Assembly (NCBI GenBank): GCA_037127315.1
Contig: JBBBDQ010000443.1
Span: 1,429,001 to 1,493,000 of the forward strand
Direction of reading: 5' to 3'
DNA: 64,000 nucleotides
From: Ascarosepion bandense
Lineage: Eukaryota; Mollusca; Cephalopoda; Sepiida; Sepiidae
In this document: piece after piece, positions 11,161-22,130 of the stretch
Position numbering within the stretch: position 1 is the stretch's first letter
How the letters are laid out: each line of letters opens with the position of its first letter
The notes under the pieces: generated by a model
Seen by the model: the letters and a program-made list of their open reading frames with translations, nothing else
Database searches by the model: none
What the model was told of the DNA's origin: nothing
Translations under genes and position numbers: made by a program

Positions 11161-11480
11161 AAAACATGGTTGAATGGTTGGGATATTAGTGTTTGAACCA
11201 AGATTTGGATTAAACCATGGTCAAGTTGTCAAGGAAACCTTTTTTGATAATATCAGCCTAAGGAGATGATTTCAGGATGCAAGACCTTTGGAAAATACTA
11301 GAAAACAGGTTAATCTATGTCTTGTAAGTAAGACTGGGTAAACAAAACATGTTTGGAAGTTATCAGTGCTCATGTGAGCATGAAATCACAAGTCATTGTT
11401 ACTGAGGGTATTATTGGGCTTGTTCAAAATGTTGATCATGTATACTCTCTCCTAGAAATTATAATTAAGGTTGGCTTTAT
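11161..11480. other. Unassigned stretch
   Basis: No gene or repeat recognised. Confidence 0.3.
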
Positions 11481-11989
11481 GTTGAACAAATAAAGATGTG
11501 CCTGAGCAGGCATTTGCAACGACTCTTGCAGAAGCATATACTTAAAAATGAAAAGGCAATCAAGTTTCAAATGGGAAAACCTTTTAAGGTTTTATATATG
11601 TAAGTTATCAAACATTTTTTTAAATTCAAATACCCACACTCTCACACATGCTTTCCACACACAATCACACACACAATAGAGAATAAGTTAGTACACAGCT
11701 TATGATCTTGACTGAAGTTTGAACTGCAGTTTTTTTATTTATAATGTTTACATGATTATGATTCACCACTTAATTAAGTGCATTAACAAGAAAGGAGATT
11801 ATGTTGAAAAATATTTGTGTAAAATGTTTGTTTTCTTCCTTGTAATCCACATACTAATTGATATACCTATATATATCACATGTTCTAATAATGGCCATTT
11901 AAAATATTTTCTGGGCCCATTAATTTGCTAGGGTAGTGACCCAATCCCTGTAACAGATGCCTGCTCAGGCACATTTGCATTTGTTCAGC
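11481..11989. mobile_element. Candidate TIR element, about 510 bp
   Basis: An inverted repeat of about 35 bp bounds the interval: TGAACAAATAAAGATGTGCC at the left is mirrored by the right arm 11955-11989. The shared core is TGTGCCTGAGCAGGCAT. No clear target duplication was seen. The small frame at 11719-11931 inside has no recognised domain. Confidence 0.4.
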
Positions 11990-12315
11990 ACCTGTGCAGA
12001 CCTTAGTTATAGTGTCCGGGGGAAAATGCACAATCTGGCATGATCAACAGTTTTTGAACAAGGCTATTATTCTCAAATATTTGATTGCATTGATTTGTGA
12101 ATTTGTGCTCGTACAACTGTTAATGGCTTTTGAACAGTTTTTTCAACCTAATTTCAATCACGTTATTTTGATCAACCTATCGTATGGGTTTTCAGTCACT
12201 TTCTATCAGTGGTTTACACTAGAGTCACCTTCCTCACAAAAGAGCTATGGTGAGATTTGAACGTAGGTTTCATAGTTGGAAAGTGAATATTCTAATCACT
12301 TGGCCTTTTTCTTCT
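11990..12315. other. Unassigned stretch
   Basis: An 88-codon frame (11994-12260) crosses it, but nothing in it is recognisable. Confidence 0.3.
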
Positions 12316-12449
12316 ATGTGTCCTGTCCTTTCAGGACGTAGGCGATCATGGCTTTCCACGTCTCCCTATCCCTGGTGGCTTTTGGCACGCCTTCACCTGT
12401 TATACCACGCAACCCCCATTCCGTCATCCACCTGCTCAGGCCATTCCTC
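12316..12449 (-). pseudogene. LINE-B 3' end fragment
   Basis: About 130 bp matching the last coding part of LINE-B: TGTCCTGTCCTTTCAGGAC on this strand, then GGCGATCATGGCTTTCCACG. Severely 5'-truncated. Confidence 0.8.
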
Positions 12450-12954
12450 CCAAAAATTCTCAATTATGTCTCAAGAGAAAGCTGTTTGATGTAGGAAAAC
12501 AATTTTCATCATCAAAATAGAATGGGAATTTTAAAAATCATCAAGTGTAAAATTGAAAATTCTTTTATTTGAATAGAAAAAGCAAAAGTCTAATTGAAGG
12601 TAACGTCAAGGAATTAAATCAAATATAATTTTAAAATATCAAGTGTTTGTTACTTTTATATTTATATCAAATCATAGATATGATACTGACTGAGAGATGA
12701 ACCCTGTGATCCATTCTGGTGAGATTGCAGAAGGATAAGCCTTGATTATCTCTTGAATGTCATAGCAACATCTACCAGGTGTGGGAGACATCGCTAATAG
12801 TGATGAAGAAGAGATAATGACTCAAGGAATTTTTCTCCTCTCCACGTACACACAAACACACCAGTTGAAGTAAACGTAGTCACACTGACCCAGTGGATCT
12901 TTAGTTGCACTGTCTGCACATATCCGTACAGTCGAGTTTTCTGATTTAGATATA
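12450..12954. other. Unassigned stretch
   Basis: No gene or shared repeat recognised. Confidence 0.3.
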
Positions 12955-13140
12955 CACTACCAGCCATAATTATTAGGCCACCCCAGTTTTTTTAAAAGAA
13001 ATGATGTATTTCATCCTATTTTTCGTATTTATTGCCAAGTGGATAACTCTAAATGAAAATAGAACGGTTCTTTCATTATTATTACTTAGCAGAATTTTAC
13101 AAGGCAAATAGCGGCAATTTATCCATCGCACCCTGTAAAT
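12955..13140 (+). mobile_element. Tc1-like MITE, left half, joined to another TIR
   Basis: Left half of the MITE seen whole at 13203-13589: TA, then CACTACCAGCCATAATTATT, about 155 bp. It then joins GCGGCAATTTATCCATCGCA, which looks like the TIR of the Tc1-like family at 51172 and 63598. A TA microsatellite (13144-13187) follows. Confidence 0.65.
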
Positions 13141-13143
13141 TTG

Positions 13144-13194
<51 letters not shown>

Positions 13195-13202
13195 TATATA
13201 TA

Positions 13203-13589
13203 CACTACCGGCCATAATTATTAGGCCACCCCAGTTTTTTAAAAGAAATGATGTATTTTGTACTATTTTTAGTGGATAATTCTAAATGAAAATAGAATGG
13301 TTCTTTTGTTATTATTAATTTGCAAAATTTTACAAGGCAAAGAAGCAAAGATGAACTCGTCCGAATCACTCTAAATTTTCTTCATTCTTTCATTGATGAA
13401 ACTACAATATAAGTAATTATTAAATATTTCTAAATTCATTTGATGCACATGTTATTGTGCAGCATTAACAAAAGAACCATTTTATTTTCATTTACAATTA
13501 TTCGCTTGACAATAAATGCTAAAAAAATAGTATGAAATATATCATTTTTTTAAAACACTGGGGTGGCCTAATAATTATGGCCGGTAGTG
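13203..13589. mobile_element. Tc1/mariner-type MITE, complete
   Basis: The terminal inverted repeats read CACTACCGGCCATAATTATT and continue through AGGCCACCCCAGT. TA lies on both sides (13201-13202 and 13590-13591). It is 387 bp long and non-coding. A near-identical copy lies at 62338-62723. A TA duplication with such termini is the Tc1/mariner signature. Confidence 0.9.
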
Positions 13590-13591
13590 TA

Positions 13592-14199
13592 TATCTGGTT
13601 AAGATGAAAGCAATATTTTAATACCAAAAGAGTTGGGTTTTTTTTTTCAATTTGTTGTTTTGATATCACTGTTTATATTTTCAGTTTTAAATTGTTTATT
13701 ACTCGTCAAAAGAGGAACACTCTCTCATGTTACTTTAATTTTACAAAGAAGTAAACAGTAACTAACAGAAGTTACTAATAATTGTCAATTTTTTTTACTT
13801 GTCTCATATTACAAATATATTTGTAATTTTAAGCTTTCTATAAATAGGTATCACAAACCAGCCTAGTTTAGGGTACAAAAATGGATAAGTAGTGAAATTC
13901 TCTTCATTTTCAACTTCAGATATCTCATTTATTTTGGGGGTTATTTTAATGAAAGGTTTTTAGATATAATGAAAATAAAATTTTGTTATGGGATACCTAC
14001 TATGAAATTCTTAATTTTTTATTCCTTACACTGCAGTTAAATCTAGCAAACATTTACATGCCTGGAATGTCCTGTATTGAATGAACACCTAAAATGAACA
14101 TGTTTTGATAAAGAGAGTTTCTAAAACCTACTTTTCTGAAAGAAATCAAATTCAGTATTTAGAAAAAAATTAGGAAAAAAATTACTTTTATATATTTTT
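13592..14199. other. Unassigned AT-rich stretch
   Basis: No gene or shared repeat recognised. Confidence 0.3.
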
Positions 14200-14388
14200 A
14201 TCTATAACCCGGATATAAGAGAGCCGGTTATAAGAGAAACCCGGATATAAGGGAGATTTTCTCAGGCCCAAAATTAGAGCCTGTGGTAATGTATATAAAA
14301 TAGACCAAACCCGGATATAAGAAACCCGGATATAAGAGAACTTCCATCCATTCCCGACAGCTCTCTTATATCAGGGTTACACTGTAAT
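14200..14388. mobile_element. pogo/Tigger-like MITE with iterated motifs
   Basis: Both ends carry TAACCCxGATATAAGAGAGC in inverted orientation. The right end reads CAGTGTAACCCTGATATAAG in reverse complement, with TA next to it. The motif CCCGGATATAAG is repeated inside. The CAGTGTAACCC terminus resembles pogo/Tigger elements. Confidence 0.55.
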
Positions 14389-14519
14389 AACAAAATAAAA
14401 CCGTGAAAATTACTTTATTTTTTACCAGCACTTATATACAAAATTTTGATTTTAAATAACTTTTTTCATTTGAATTAAAAAAAACTCACTTACGAGGTTG
14501 AAGAAAATTCAGTCAAATT

Positions 14520-14885
14520 TATTTCACTATTGAGTAGGACCACGTTTGGCCGTAATTACAGCTTGAATTCTGTATGGGATCAACTTGTACAAAGTTTGAA
14601 TTGTTTTCAGAGAAGTATTTATCTATTCTTTAACTAAAACAGTCTCCAATTCTTTCAATGACACTGGTGGAGGATATCACCTGCTCACTTGTTTTTTTTC
14701 TAAAATGTACCATAAATGTTCAATGTTCTACTTCACTAGAGTGTTCCTTGTGCTAGTTAGCTACAACTTTAGCAGTATTAATAGGTGCATTATCACCCTG
14801 AAAGATGACATTTCTCCCCAGAAAGAGTTCCTGGGCCGTAGGATGAAGTTGATCTCTTAAACTTACTAAATAGTCCTGATTTAAT
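14520..14885 (-). pseudogene. Tc1-like transposase C-terminal remnant
   Basis: Minus-strand frames read FLGRNVIFQGDNAPINTAKV, which holds the second catalytic Asp of the Tc1 DDE triad (GDNAP). Then come VEHLWYILEKK, SLKELETVLVKE, SLKTIQTLYKLIPYRIQAVI and TAKRGPTQ, the usual C-terminus of Tc1-like transposases. Part of the region between the second and third acidic residues is missing, and several stops interrupt it. The enzyme would cut and paste DNA at TA; this copy is dead. It may derive from the autonomous partner of the nearby MITEs, which is unproven. Confidence 0.75.
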
Positions 14886-14902
14886 AAACTTATTTAAATA
14901 AT

Positions 14903-15190
14903 CAGTCAGTCAGTTAAGTGCCATACGTGATACACACTTGGGCGATCATGTCTTGAAAGAGACATGACTGACTGGGCAGAAAATTATCCCGCAGTAGGTT
15001 GCCATTGCTTTCTGCAGTAGACTGGTTGCCAGCCAAGGCTATAGAACCCAATCTGTCCTATTATTTGACTCATAGGTAGAGGGTGAAGAGATGTATTATA
15101 TTATTAAGTATTAATTAGTGGGGGATCAATTGATTACTTCATAACTATATAAAACTGATCCCCCACTTTATGCCCAGTGGAAGCCTTGAT
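14903..15190 (-). mobile_element. SINE-S variant with a different head
   Basis: The 3' and central SINE-S domains (14903-15060) are followed by TGACTCATAGGTAGAGGGTG and a TTATTAAG-rich stretch instead of the tRNA-like head. The same alternative sequence occurs at 18720-18790. The stretch 15117-15170 can fold back on itself (GTGGGGGATCA and TGATCCCCCAC). Confidence 0.65.
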
Positions 15191-15210
15191 CATTTTTTCA
15201 TCTATTATAT

Positions 15211-15470
15211 TCAGTCAGTCAGTTAAGTGTCATACGCGATACACATTTTGGGCGATCATGTATCAAAAGAGACATGACTAACTGGGCAGAAGATTATTCC
15301 ACAGTAGGTTGCCAATGCTTTCTGCGGTAGACTGGTTGCCGACCAATGCTATAGAACCCAATCTTTCCTGTTATTTAACCCATAACTGGAAGGAAGAGAC
15401 GGATTAATACCTTTCTCAAGGGTATTTGCATGTAAGTGAATTCAATGAATTCAGTTGGAATTTAAATAGT
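15211..15470 (-). mobile_element. SINE-S, head truncated
   Basis: 3' end CAGTCAGTCAGTTAAGTGTC on this strand, central domain, then the TTTCTCAAGGGTATTTGC block, up to TTCAGTTGGAATTT. The A-box region is lost. Confidence 0.85.
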
Positions 15471-15967
15471 ATCTGTAAAAAAAAACAATTTTTGCTAAAA
15501 AATGAAGTACTTCTAATATTAAATCAACAAGCATAAAAATAGACAGACTTTTGACAATTTAATCAAATTTTCCAAATTATGCTATTCATGGCACGGGGTG
15601 TTTTTATTATTTTGTCCACTCGTGTGACTTCAGATTTGACTTATCAGGTTCAAATGAACCCATTTATCTATCTGACTTCGTTTAGTGGTGTATCTGCAAA
15701 ACTTGATGATGTATAATAAGTATTTTGAACTTTTTAATATTAACCATTTTGTTCACAAAAAAATCTGCTTACCTTGAAATTCATGAAACTCTATTAATTT
15801 ACTTGCTGGCAGATTTCCTTTAGGGGCTGATGACTTGCATCATTATTTATTTAAGGGTATCCTGTTGAATGTGTTGTGAATAAAACAACAAAAATGAGGA
15901 TGCTAGTTTGGATAAATCTTTTTTTAAAAATATAATAATTGTTATGGACGGGGTTTTTTGTCTCATA

Positions 15968-16279
15968 ACTCAGTCAGTTAAGTGCCATACGTGAAACACG
16001 CTTGGGTGATCATGTCTCGAAAAAGACATGACTGACTGGACAGAAGATTATTCCGCAGTAGGTTACCATTGCTTTCTGCAGTAGACTAGTTGCCAGCCAA
16101 GACTGTAGAACCCAATCTGTCCTGTTATTTAACCCATAATTGGAGGCAAGAGACAGATTAATACTTTTCCGAAGAGTATTTGTGCGCAAGTGAATGCAAG
16201 GATTTCAACTGGAATTCGAATTCAGCTCACCTGAATGGTTGTTCCAAGTCGATATCTACTGTACCACAATGCACATCCT
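15968..16279 (-). mobile_element. SINE-S, near full length
   Basis: Runs from CAGTCAGTTAAGTGCC to CACTGTACCACAATGCACATCC-like sequence (head at the right). Read on minus, the head has TTGTGGTACAG (A-box-like) and GAATTCGAATTCCAG (B-box region). The plus-strand open frame 16235-16576 starts in this head and runs into SINE-C; it is a chimeric artefact. Confidence 0.85.
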
Positions 16280-16331
16280 ATAAATGTTATTAAAAAAAAT
16301 ATAACAATCATTGGGAATATACTTAATGACA

Positions 16332-16496
16332 TTTTTTTTTTTTTTAATCATATCACCCCGAGCAACGCGGTAACACCACTGATGTGCAGGGGGCTACGTG
16401 AGAGTGAAAAGATTTGGAAAAGAGAAAGCCGGAAACCACATCCTAAAGAGGGAACAAGGGATGAGCCTCTACACCTGTACAATAGACGTGGGTGGA
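16332..16496 (-). mobile_element. SINE-C copy
   Basis: Poly-T, then TAATCATATCACCCCGAGCA, GGGGGCTACGTGAGAGTG and the body with AGAAAGCCGGAAACCACATC, up to CAATAGACGTGGGTGGA. The 3' tail (minus orientation) ends GGGGTGATATGATTA plus poly-A, shared with LINE-A. The 5' GGAGTAGATAGAC module is missing. Confidence 0.8.
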
Positions 16497-17571
16497 CATC
16501 TGTACGTTACCAGTTTATGCAATTTTACTTCGGTACCTCTTGGGTGAATAGGAATAAAAATGATTCTCTTCACTGATTTCAAATTCGTGAGCCAGTACAA
16601 AATAGAAAAATGGATTGGCTCTGGTCTAAAATATAAAGACCAAAGTAAGGTTTTGCAAGCCTGTGTGAAAATGTATTCGGATCAATAGAAAAAGGGAGCA
16701 ATTTACAAACTGACAAGCTGATGAAGAAAGTTGAATCAAACAGAAAGACAAAAAAGCAGAGGAACACCAGTTATTTAAAAACATTCTCGGCTGCTGATCA
16801 GACATAACTGTCCCGGTGACTTGCATTCGCACCCTCTCACTTTCTCTCTTGTGCTGTTTTCTGTATCTCTCCCTCTTCATCTTTATTTACTCACTGTCCA
16901 CAAAAAAAAAAAAAGGAGAGGAACAAAGAAGTTACTCCTATTTGTTGATAAACACTTCAAAACATAGACTTCTCTTTTAATGCACAAATCACATTTTGCT
17001 GCAACAAACAAACTCTGAATTTTTTGAACTTTTTACTATAACTTTCTCTTAGAACATTTTAACAGTTTAATAATTTAACACATATAAATTGGTGCTATTC
17101 TGCTTGATAAATAAATTTTCACTTATTTATACAGATGAAACAGTCTTATCTTTTCAACCTTCTGATAATTTTAAATTGTGGGGAGTTTGGTTATGTTTGG
17201 CACAAGGCCAATGAGATAAACATAATTGAAGTCCCTACAACTCCACTCATTTACTGGAAAAAACAGCACGATGTTAAATGGTACCAAACTTAGTAAAAAA
17301 GTTTTTTGTGAGAATTTTTTGTATGAATGAAAATTCCCTAATGAAATATAAATGAACAGTATGATTTTTGTTTCGTATTAACAAAAAATTTGACAAAGAA
17401 GTATTAATTTTTCTTTAAACCAGTTATTCAAAAATAAATACTTTGATATCTACCACATGAACTACGATGAAAATAAAATGAGAAAAATATGGTATATAAT
17501 TTTGTTTTTCGTGGAAGGGTTCCTTGAGACATGTAATTTATTTTAAGGGTTACGCAAGGGTAAAATTTTGA
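16497..17571. other. Mostly unassigned; hAT-like end at the right
   Basis: No gene recognised. About 17495-17571 ends with TTTTGAGAAACGCTG, whose reverse complement CAGCGTTTCTCAAAA is a typical hAT terminus. I could not find its left partner, so the element is truncated or very diverged. Confidence 0.4.
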
Positions 17572-17864
17572 GAAACGCTGGTCTACACATTGTTATCACA
17601 TTTTCTGCTCGTAGAAATATCAAAATAAATTTCTAAATTGAGCTTGTCATAAATTATCTCCCTTTAACAAAATAGCACTTTATGATGATTAAATTCTGAT
17701 CTTCTCAATATTCTTGGGAATTTTCAGTAGGAAAAAAAATGATCAAGGCAATTTGACGAAATGGTAAAAGAAACTATCAAAGGAATAACATTTTTTCTGC
17801 ATTTATGATTTAAAAATTTTTTTTATCCCAATGATTAAGAATTGATATATAGTAATGGTATTAT

Positions 17865-18510
17865 TAGCTGTTTCCTTATAAGGAAACATTCGACATTAAT
17901 TTACAAAAAGCCAGTTCTGCTTAAATTACACTGCCTGGTCAGTGGGTGAGAATCCAAGTATAGTTTCTGTTCTCTTAATTTCTAATAGTAATATTATCCA
18001 TTTCCTTAAAAGGAAACATTCAGCATTCATTAACCGAGCAGCCAGTGCTTCCCAAGTTACACTTTTCTTCAGTCTATGGCCATCAGGCTAGGATCAAAGT
18101 GTAGTATCTGTTCTCTTAATTTCTAATGATAATATCATCCATTTCTTTCTAAGGAAACATGCATTGACTAAGCAGCCAGTGCTATTTTTGGTTAACATTT
18201 ATAAAATCTTTCTCTTGAAATAATTTTTTAAGAAAATAAGTTCTCAAATCCATTGTTATCACATTTTCCATTATTAATGTTTTGCTTGAAGTGCGAAAAC
18301 TAAACATTCGATGTCATTATTTTCCTTTCTACTTAAATGTGCCATTCATTTTAGTTGTTGCAGTTGCTGAAAGTCATGTGATGTGGTTTCTGTAATTTGG
18401 TCTCATTCTTTGCTTGTGATTCTAAAGTACCATTTTACAAGGTTCAAAGAAGGATGGTCTTCTCTAAAACCTACAGAGGTACTGTATACAATAAGAGTAG
18501 TTGTCTTATG
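17865..18510 (+). repeat. Dispersed family X with diverged tandem units
   Basis: Three diverged units start at about 17871, 18001 and 18142, each with TTTCCTTATAAGGAAACAT or a variant. They are followed by a unique part to GAAGGATGGTC and AACCTACAG near 18480. The same sequence order occurs inverted at 62815-63200. Class unknown. Confidence 0.6.
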
Positions 18511-18572
18511 TTAATGATTAGTACTTGACCAAATAATGTACTTCTGTTATATATTCACTAAAACATATATAT

Positions 18573-18987
18573 TAGTCAGTTAAGGGCCATACGTGATACA
18601 CGCTTTGGAAATCATGTCCTAAAAGCTGACTGGGCAGAAGATTATCCCACAGTAGGTTGCCATTACTTTCTGCAGTAAACTGGTTGCCATCCAAGGCTAT
18701 AGAACCCAATCTGTTTTATTATTTGACTCCTAGCTAGAGGGGGAAGAGATGCATTATATTATTAAGTAGTAATTAGTGGGGATCAGTTTATTATTATTGC
18801 CAGCCAAGGCTATAGAACCCAATCTGTTTTGTTATTTAATCCATAAATGGAAGATATGGATTAATACCATTCCCAACGGTATTTGTGCGTAAGTGAATGC
18901 AAAGAAATTCAACTGGAATTTGAACTTAGCTCCCTGATTTCTCGTTCCAAGCTGATATTGATATTCACTGCACCACAACACACATCC
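18573..18987 (-). mobile_element. Two SINE-S pieces head to tail
   Basis: Piece one (18573-18790) has the 3' and central domains and the alternative head (TGACTCCTAGCTAGAGGG). Piece two (18799-18987) restarts in the central domain (GCCAGCCAAGGCTATAGAAC) and ends in a tRNA-like head (CACTGCACCACAACACACAT). This looks like two subfamilies joined by insertion or recombination. Confidence 0.75.
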
Positions 18988-19074
18988 ATATATGTACATC
19001 TCAAATAATCATATATATATATATATATATTCATATTTGTGTATTTAAGCAGCAAATTTTCATTTAGATGTGTC

Positions 19075-19528
19075 GGTCCTAGGTATGACGGTAAACTGTA
19101 TCCGGCAGCAAGGCTTCCGATTGAGAGGCTGTGAGGAGCATGGAACCACCTCTTAATTGCTGTTGTTCTCAGGTCCACCCTGACCCGGACTGGTAGTGCC
19201 TGTTAGGGTCCCAGCTATAGGCAAATAGTTAATGCCCCTAAACTCGAGTCAAAACACTATGAAAGTATAAAAATAGACTTTTATAGAAAAATAAACATTT
19301 TTGAAGGAAAAAAGTTATTACCAGCAATACATTTTTTAATACAAAACTGGAAGACATCCACAATTTTATAAAATAATAAAAAGATATAAAAAAAAATTTA
19401 ATCAAAATCTGACGAAATCAACCTTCTCACCATAACTGAACATAAAAAAATCCTTTAAAACCCCACCTTTTTGGCATTAAATAACCCACAGAGGTGTTGA
19501 TATGCTGTTAAACAAAACTCAAACAAAC
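19075..19528. mobile_element. Element D, second copy
   Basis: Starts GGTCCTAGGTATGACGG and ends TTAAACAAAACTCAAAC. It matches 20141-20738 but lacks that copy's internal 88-bp duplication. The flanks 19062-19074 and 19529-19541 agree at 10 of 13 positions, a possible old 13-bp target duplication. No coding frame. Confidence 0.6.
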
Positions 19529-19648
19529 TTTTAGACTTGTCAGATTAAATAAATTGCAAATGTGTGTATTTAAATCTGAAAAAGCCGCAGAATATAACAC
19601 CAGTCATGTTAGTGAAACACATTGTTAAATAGCTTTTCCATTTGATTA

Positions 19649-19760
19649 TTTACACACACAGACACACACACACACACACACACAGACACACACACACACA
19701 CAGACAGACACACACACAGACACACACACACACACACAGACACACACACACACACACATT
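19649..19760. repeat. CA microsatellite with CAGA interruptions
   Basis: Long CA array interrupted by CAGACA units. Confidence 0.95.
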
Positions 19761-19827
19761 ATAATTGTATAATTCTATTTTGCCATCCAATTACCCATCA
19801 TTATTCTGATCTGTTGAAATAGCTAAT

Positions 19828-20870
19828 TATCACTTTCTCACTGATGGGATCTGGCTTTCCTCTATTTTTTCTACATCTGCTCTGACAAACTTCATTCCTT
19901 GGTGTGTGTCCCCATCCTCATGAATTCACTTGTGCAACTAGATTTTCAACTAGGTCCCATCATTTTACTGCCAAAATAGGTAAATGTAACCTTCACTTCT
20001 TCTCCAACAGTTTCTTTTCTCCCACTTTCTGTCTGTGGAACTCCCTTCCTCATGCATGCTTCCCTGATAGTTACAATCTCCAAAGGTTTAAGTGCAATTG
20101 CCATCTTCTATCTCCTTGACTCTCACCACTCTCTCACCCTGGTCTTGGGCATGACGGTAAACTGCATCTGGCAGCAAGGCCTCTGATTGGGAGGTTGTGA
20201 GGAGCATGGAACCACCTCTTAATTGCTGTTGTTCCCAAATTCACCCTGACCCGGAGTGGTAGCAAGGCCTCTGATTGAGAGGTTGTGAGAAGCATGGAAC
20301 CACCTCTTAATTGCTGTTGTTCCCAGGTCCACCCTGACCTGGAGTGGTAGCACCTGTTAGGGTCCCAGCTATGGGCAAATAGTTAACCCCCAAACTGGGG
20401 GCAAAACACTTTGAAAGTATAAAAATGCACTTTTATTGAAATATATACATAAAAATAGACTTTTATAGAAAAATATACATTTTTGAAGGTAAAAATTTTA
20501 CCAACAATACATTTTTGAAGAAAAAATTATTCTTGGCAAAACATTTTTGAATGCAAAAGTAGAAGACATTTTCAGTTTTCTAAAATAAAAATGAATAAAA
20601 ATCAAAAATATTCATTAAAACCTGATTAAATCAACCTTCTAACTATAACAAAACATAAAAAAAAAATACCTTAAAACCCCATCTTTTTGGCATTAAATAA
20701 CCCACATCGGTGTTGATATGCTGTTAAACAAAACTCAAACTCTCTCACCCTTTTTTTGACATCCCTGATATGTTTCTTTTTTCTTTTATTTCTTCCCTCT
20801 CTTCTCTCTGTAATCCTCTGCGCACAAGTAGCAGTACTGCCTTGCTTGGGGTGAAACAATTTAAAAAAAA
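19828..20870 (+). pseudogene. LINE-A 3' fragment split by element D
   Basis: The first part (19828-20140) encodes the ORF2 C-terminus, from SLMGS-like sequence through LCLWNSLPHACFPDSYNLQR. Element D interrupts it at 20141-20738, with a perfect 13-bp duplication. The LINE resumes at 20752 and ends with AGTACTGCCTTGCTTGGGGT and a GAAACAATTTAAAAA tail at about 20870. Confidence 0.8.
20141..20738. mobile_element. Element D inside LINE-A, 13-bp target duplication
   Basis: 598-bp insertion flanked by ACTCTCTCACCCT on both sides (20128-20140 and 20739-20751, perfect). It contains an 88-bp tandem duplication (20173-20260 and 20261-20348) and A/T-rich direct repeats with TAGACTTTTATAGAAAAATA. No TIRs, no LTR-type ends and no coding frame. 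The duplication length suggests target-primed reverse transcription. Class unknown. Confidence 0.75.
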
Positions 20871-20879
20871 ACAAAAAAA

Positions 20880-21005
20880 GTTTTATGCTAACATTTTCTT
20901 TCCTTTTGTGGCACTCTCTTCTGAACTTTTGCTTTCCAGTCAACAGTGATCTTCAAAAATTTAAATGCAGCAATTATTGTTGTTTCTATCTTCTTAATTC
21001 CTGTT
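20880..21005 (+). pseudogene. LINE C-terminal fragment
   Basis: The frame reads FSFLLWHSLLNFCFPVNSDL then QKFKC, parallel to the LINE-A end at 20005-20095. It is a separate, more diverged copy, ending at the Helitron fragment. Confidence 0.55.
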
Positions 21006-21013
21006 CTTTTATT

Positions 21014-21116
21014 ATACTAGCAATGAAAGCTTTAAAACTAATCCATGGTCCTGGAGCTCAGACTCAGCCTAAAGAATATTTGAAATAATAAAATTGCGAC
21101 AATTTACCAATCGCAT

Positions 21117-21160
<44 letters not shown>
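21014..21160 (-). mobile_element. Helitron fragment, Tc1-like TIR remnant, TA repeat
   Basis: CTAGCAATGAAAGCTTTAAA at 21016 is a Helitron-like 3' end whose hairpin segment is deleted; it stops near 21082. Next is GCGACAATTTACCAATCGCA, resembling the TIR at 51172, and then TA repeats (21118-21160). Confidence 0.55.
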
Positions 21161-21161
<1 letters not shown>

Positions 21162-21625
21162 TAGCAGTATAGCCTGGCGTTGCTCGGGTGTAATGAAAGC
21201 TTTAAAACTAATCCATAGTCTTGGAGCTCAGACTCTTTGAACATTGGCACGAAAGACTAAAAAGCAAAAGTTGTTTCCAATTAAAGCGAAACCGTAGACT
21301 GAAAGAAAAATGAATAGATGTAAGCCAAATTTTGATTTCCTGGTATCGATATCAAATTTTCTGCACTACTGTAAGAACTGCAACCTTGAAATTTCTGAAT
21401 ATCATTTCTTATGTCTTTGTCTATAAGTGTATCAAATTTGATTAAAATTGGACCACTCCTTCTATAACCCGATTTTTTCAATTATCAATTTTCCATATTT
21501 ATCGGGGGTACCTCAACACAAAACCTAGCTAAGAACACTCGCAGACGCTTATAGTACAACTGTGTAAATTTTCAAGGAAATTGGTTCAGCCATTTCGGAG
21601 TCTATAGGTAACACACACAGACACA

Positions 21626-21665
<40 letters not shown>

Positions 21666-21691
21666 AAGTTCCATTTATAAATAAGTTTAGA
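21161..21691 (-). mobile_element. Helitron-like element H3, full ends
   Basis: CTAG at 21161 (preceded by A) and AAGTTTAGA ending 21691 (followed by T). 531 bp. This variant lacks the middle TA repeat and joins the TTGTTTCCAATTAAAGC block directly to the TATCGATATC block. A 66-codon frame on minus here is non-coding Helitron sequence. Confidence 0.85.
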
Positions 21692-21934
21692 TAATATTAG
21701 CAAATGAATTATTCACAATGAACTGACAAATTTGATACATTTTTTGATATAGTAAAGATCGTGTGAAGCCTAAATTCCTTTCTTTATCGATAAAAGTTGC
21801 ATATGTTTGTTTTTATATCAGGAAAAAATATATTTCTAGTTCTGCCATCAAAAATAAAAATATCCAAAGAAGTAAAACCAGTGTATGAGCAACCTGTTTT
21901 TGTTATTTATGAATAAGGTATTCCATTGTTATGG

Positions 21935-22130
21935 TAACATATTTCTTTATTGGTGCAGAGTAATGCCTTCTGTGACTATAATCTTGTCATGTCTGTATTA
22001 TTTACACTGTTTATATTCAGACTATTATCCCCATCTTTGTTGTTGATAGCACAATCATGTAAATATAATAGTTTAAATACTGATAGAGAAATGTAATTGC
22101 TCCTTTAGTAAATAGAGGAGATCAGGCTGC
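21935..22130. repeat. Foldback family, arm remnants
   Basis: Contains TTTACACTGTTTATATTCAG, ACTATTATCC and ATCTTTGTTGTTG, the outer arm of the foldback family, then a short inverted piece (CATGTAAATATAATAG). The rest of the element is missing. Confidence 0.5.

Noticed and set aside
11719..11931. Small membrane-protein-like frame
   Set aside because: Hydrophobicity reflects T-rich DNA; no start context or homology seen.
16235..16576. 113-codon frame
   Set aside because: Starts in a SINE-S head and runs through a poly-T into SINE-C; a chimera of repeats.
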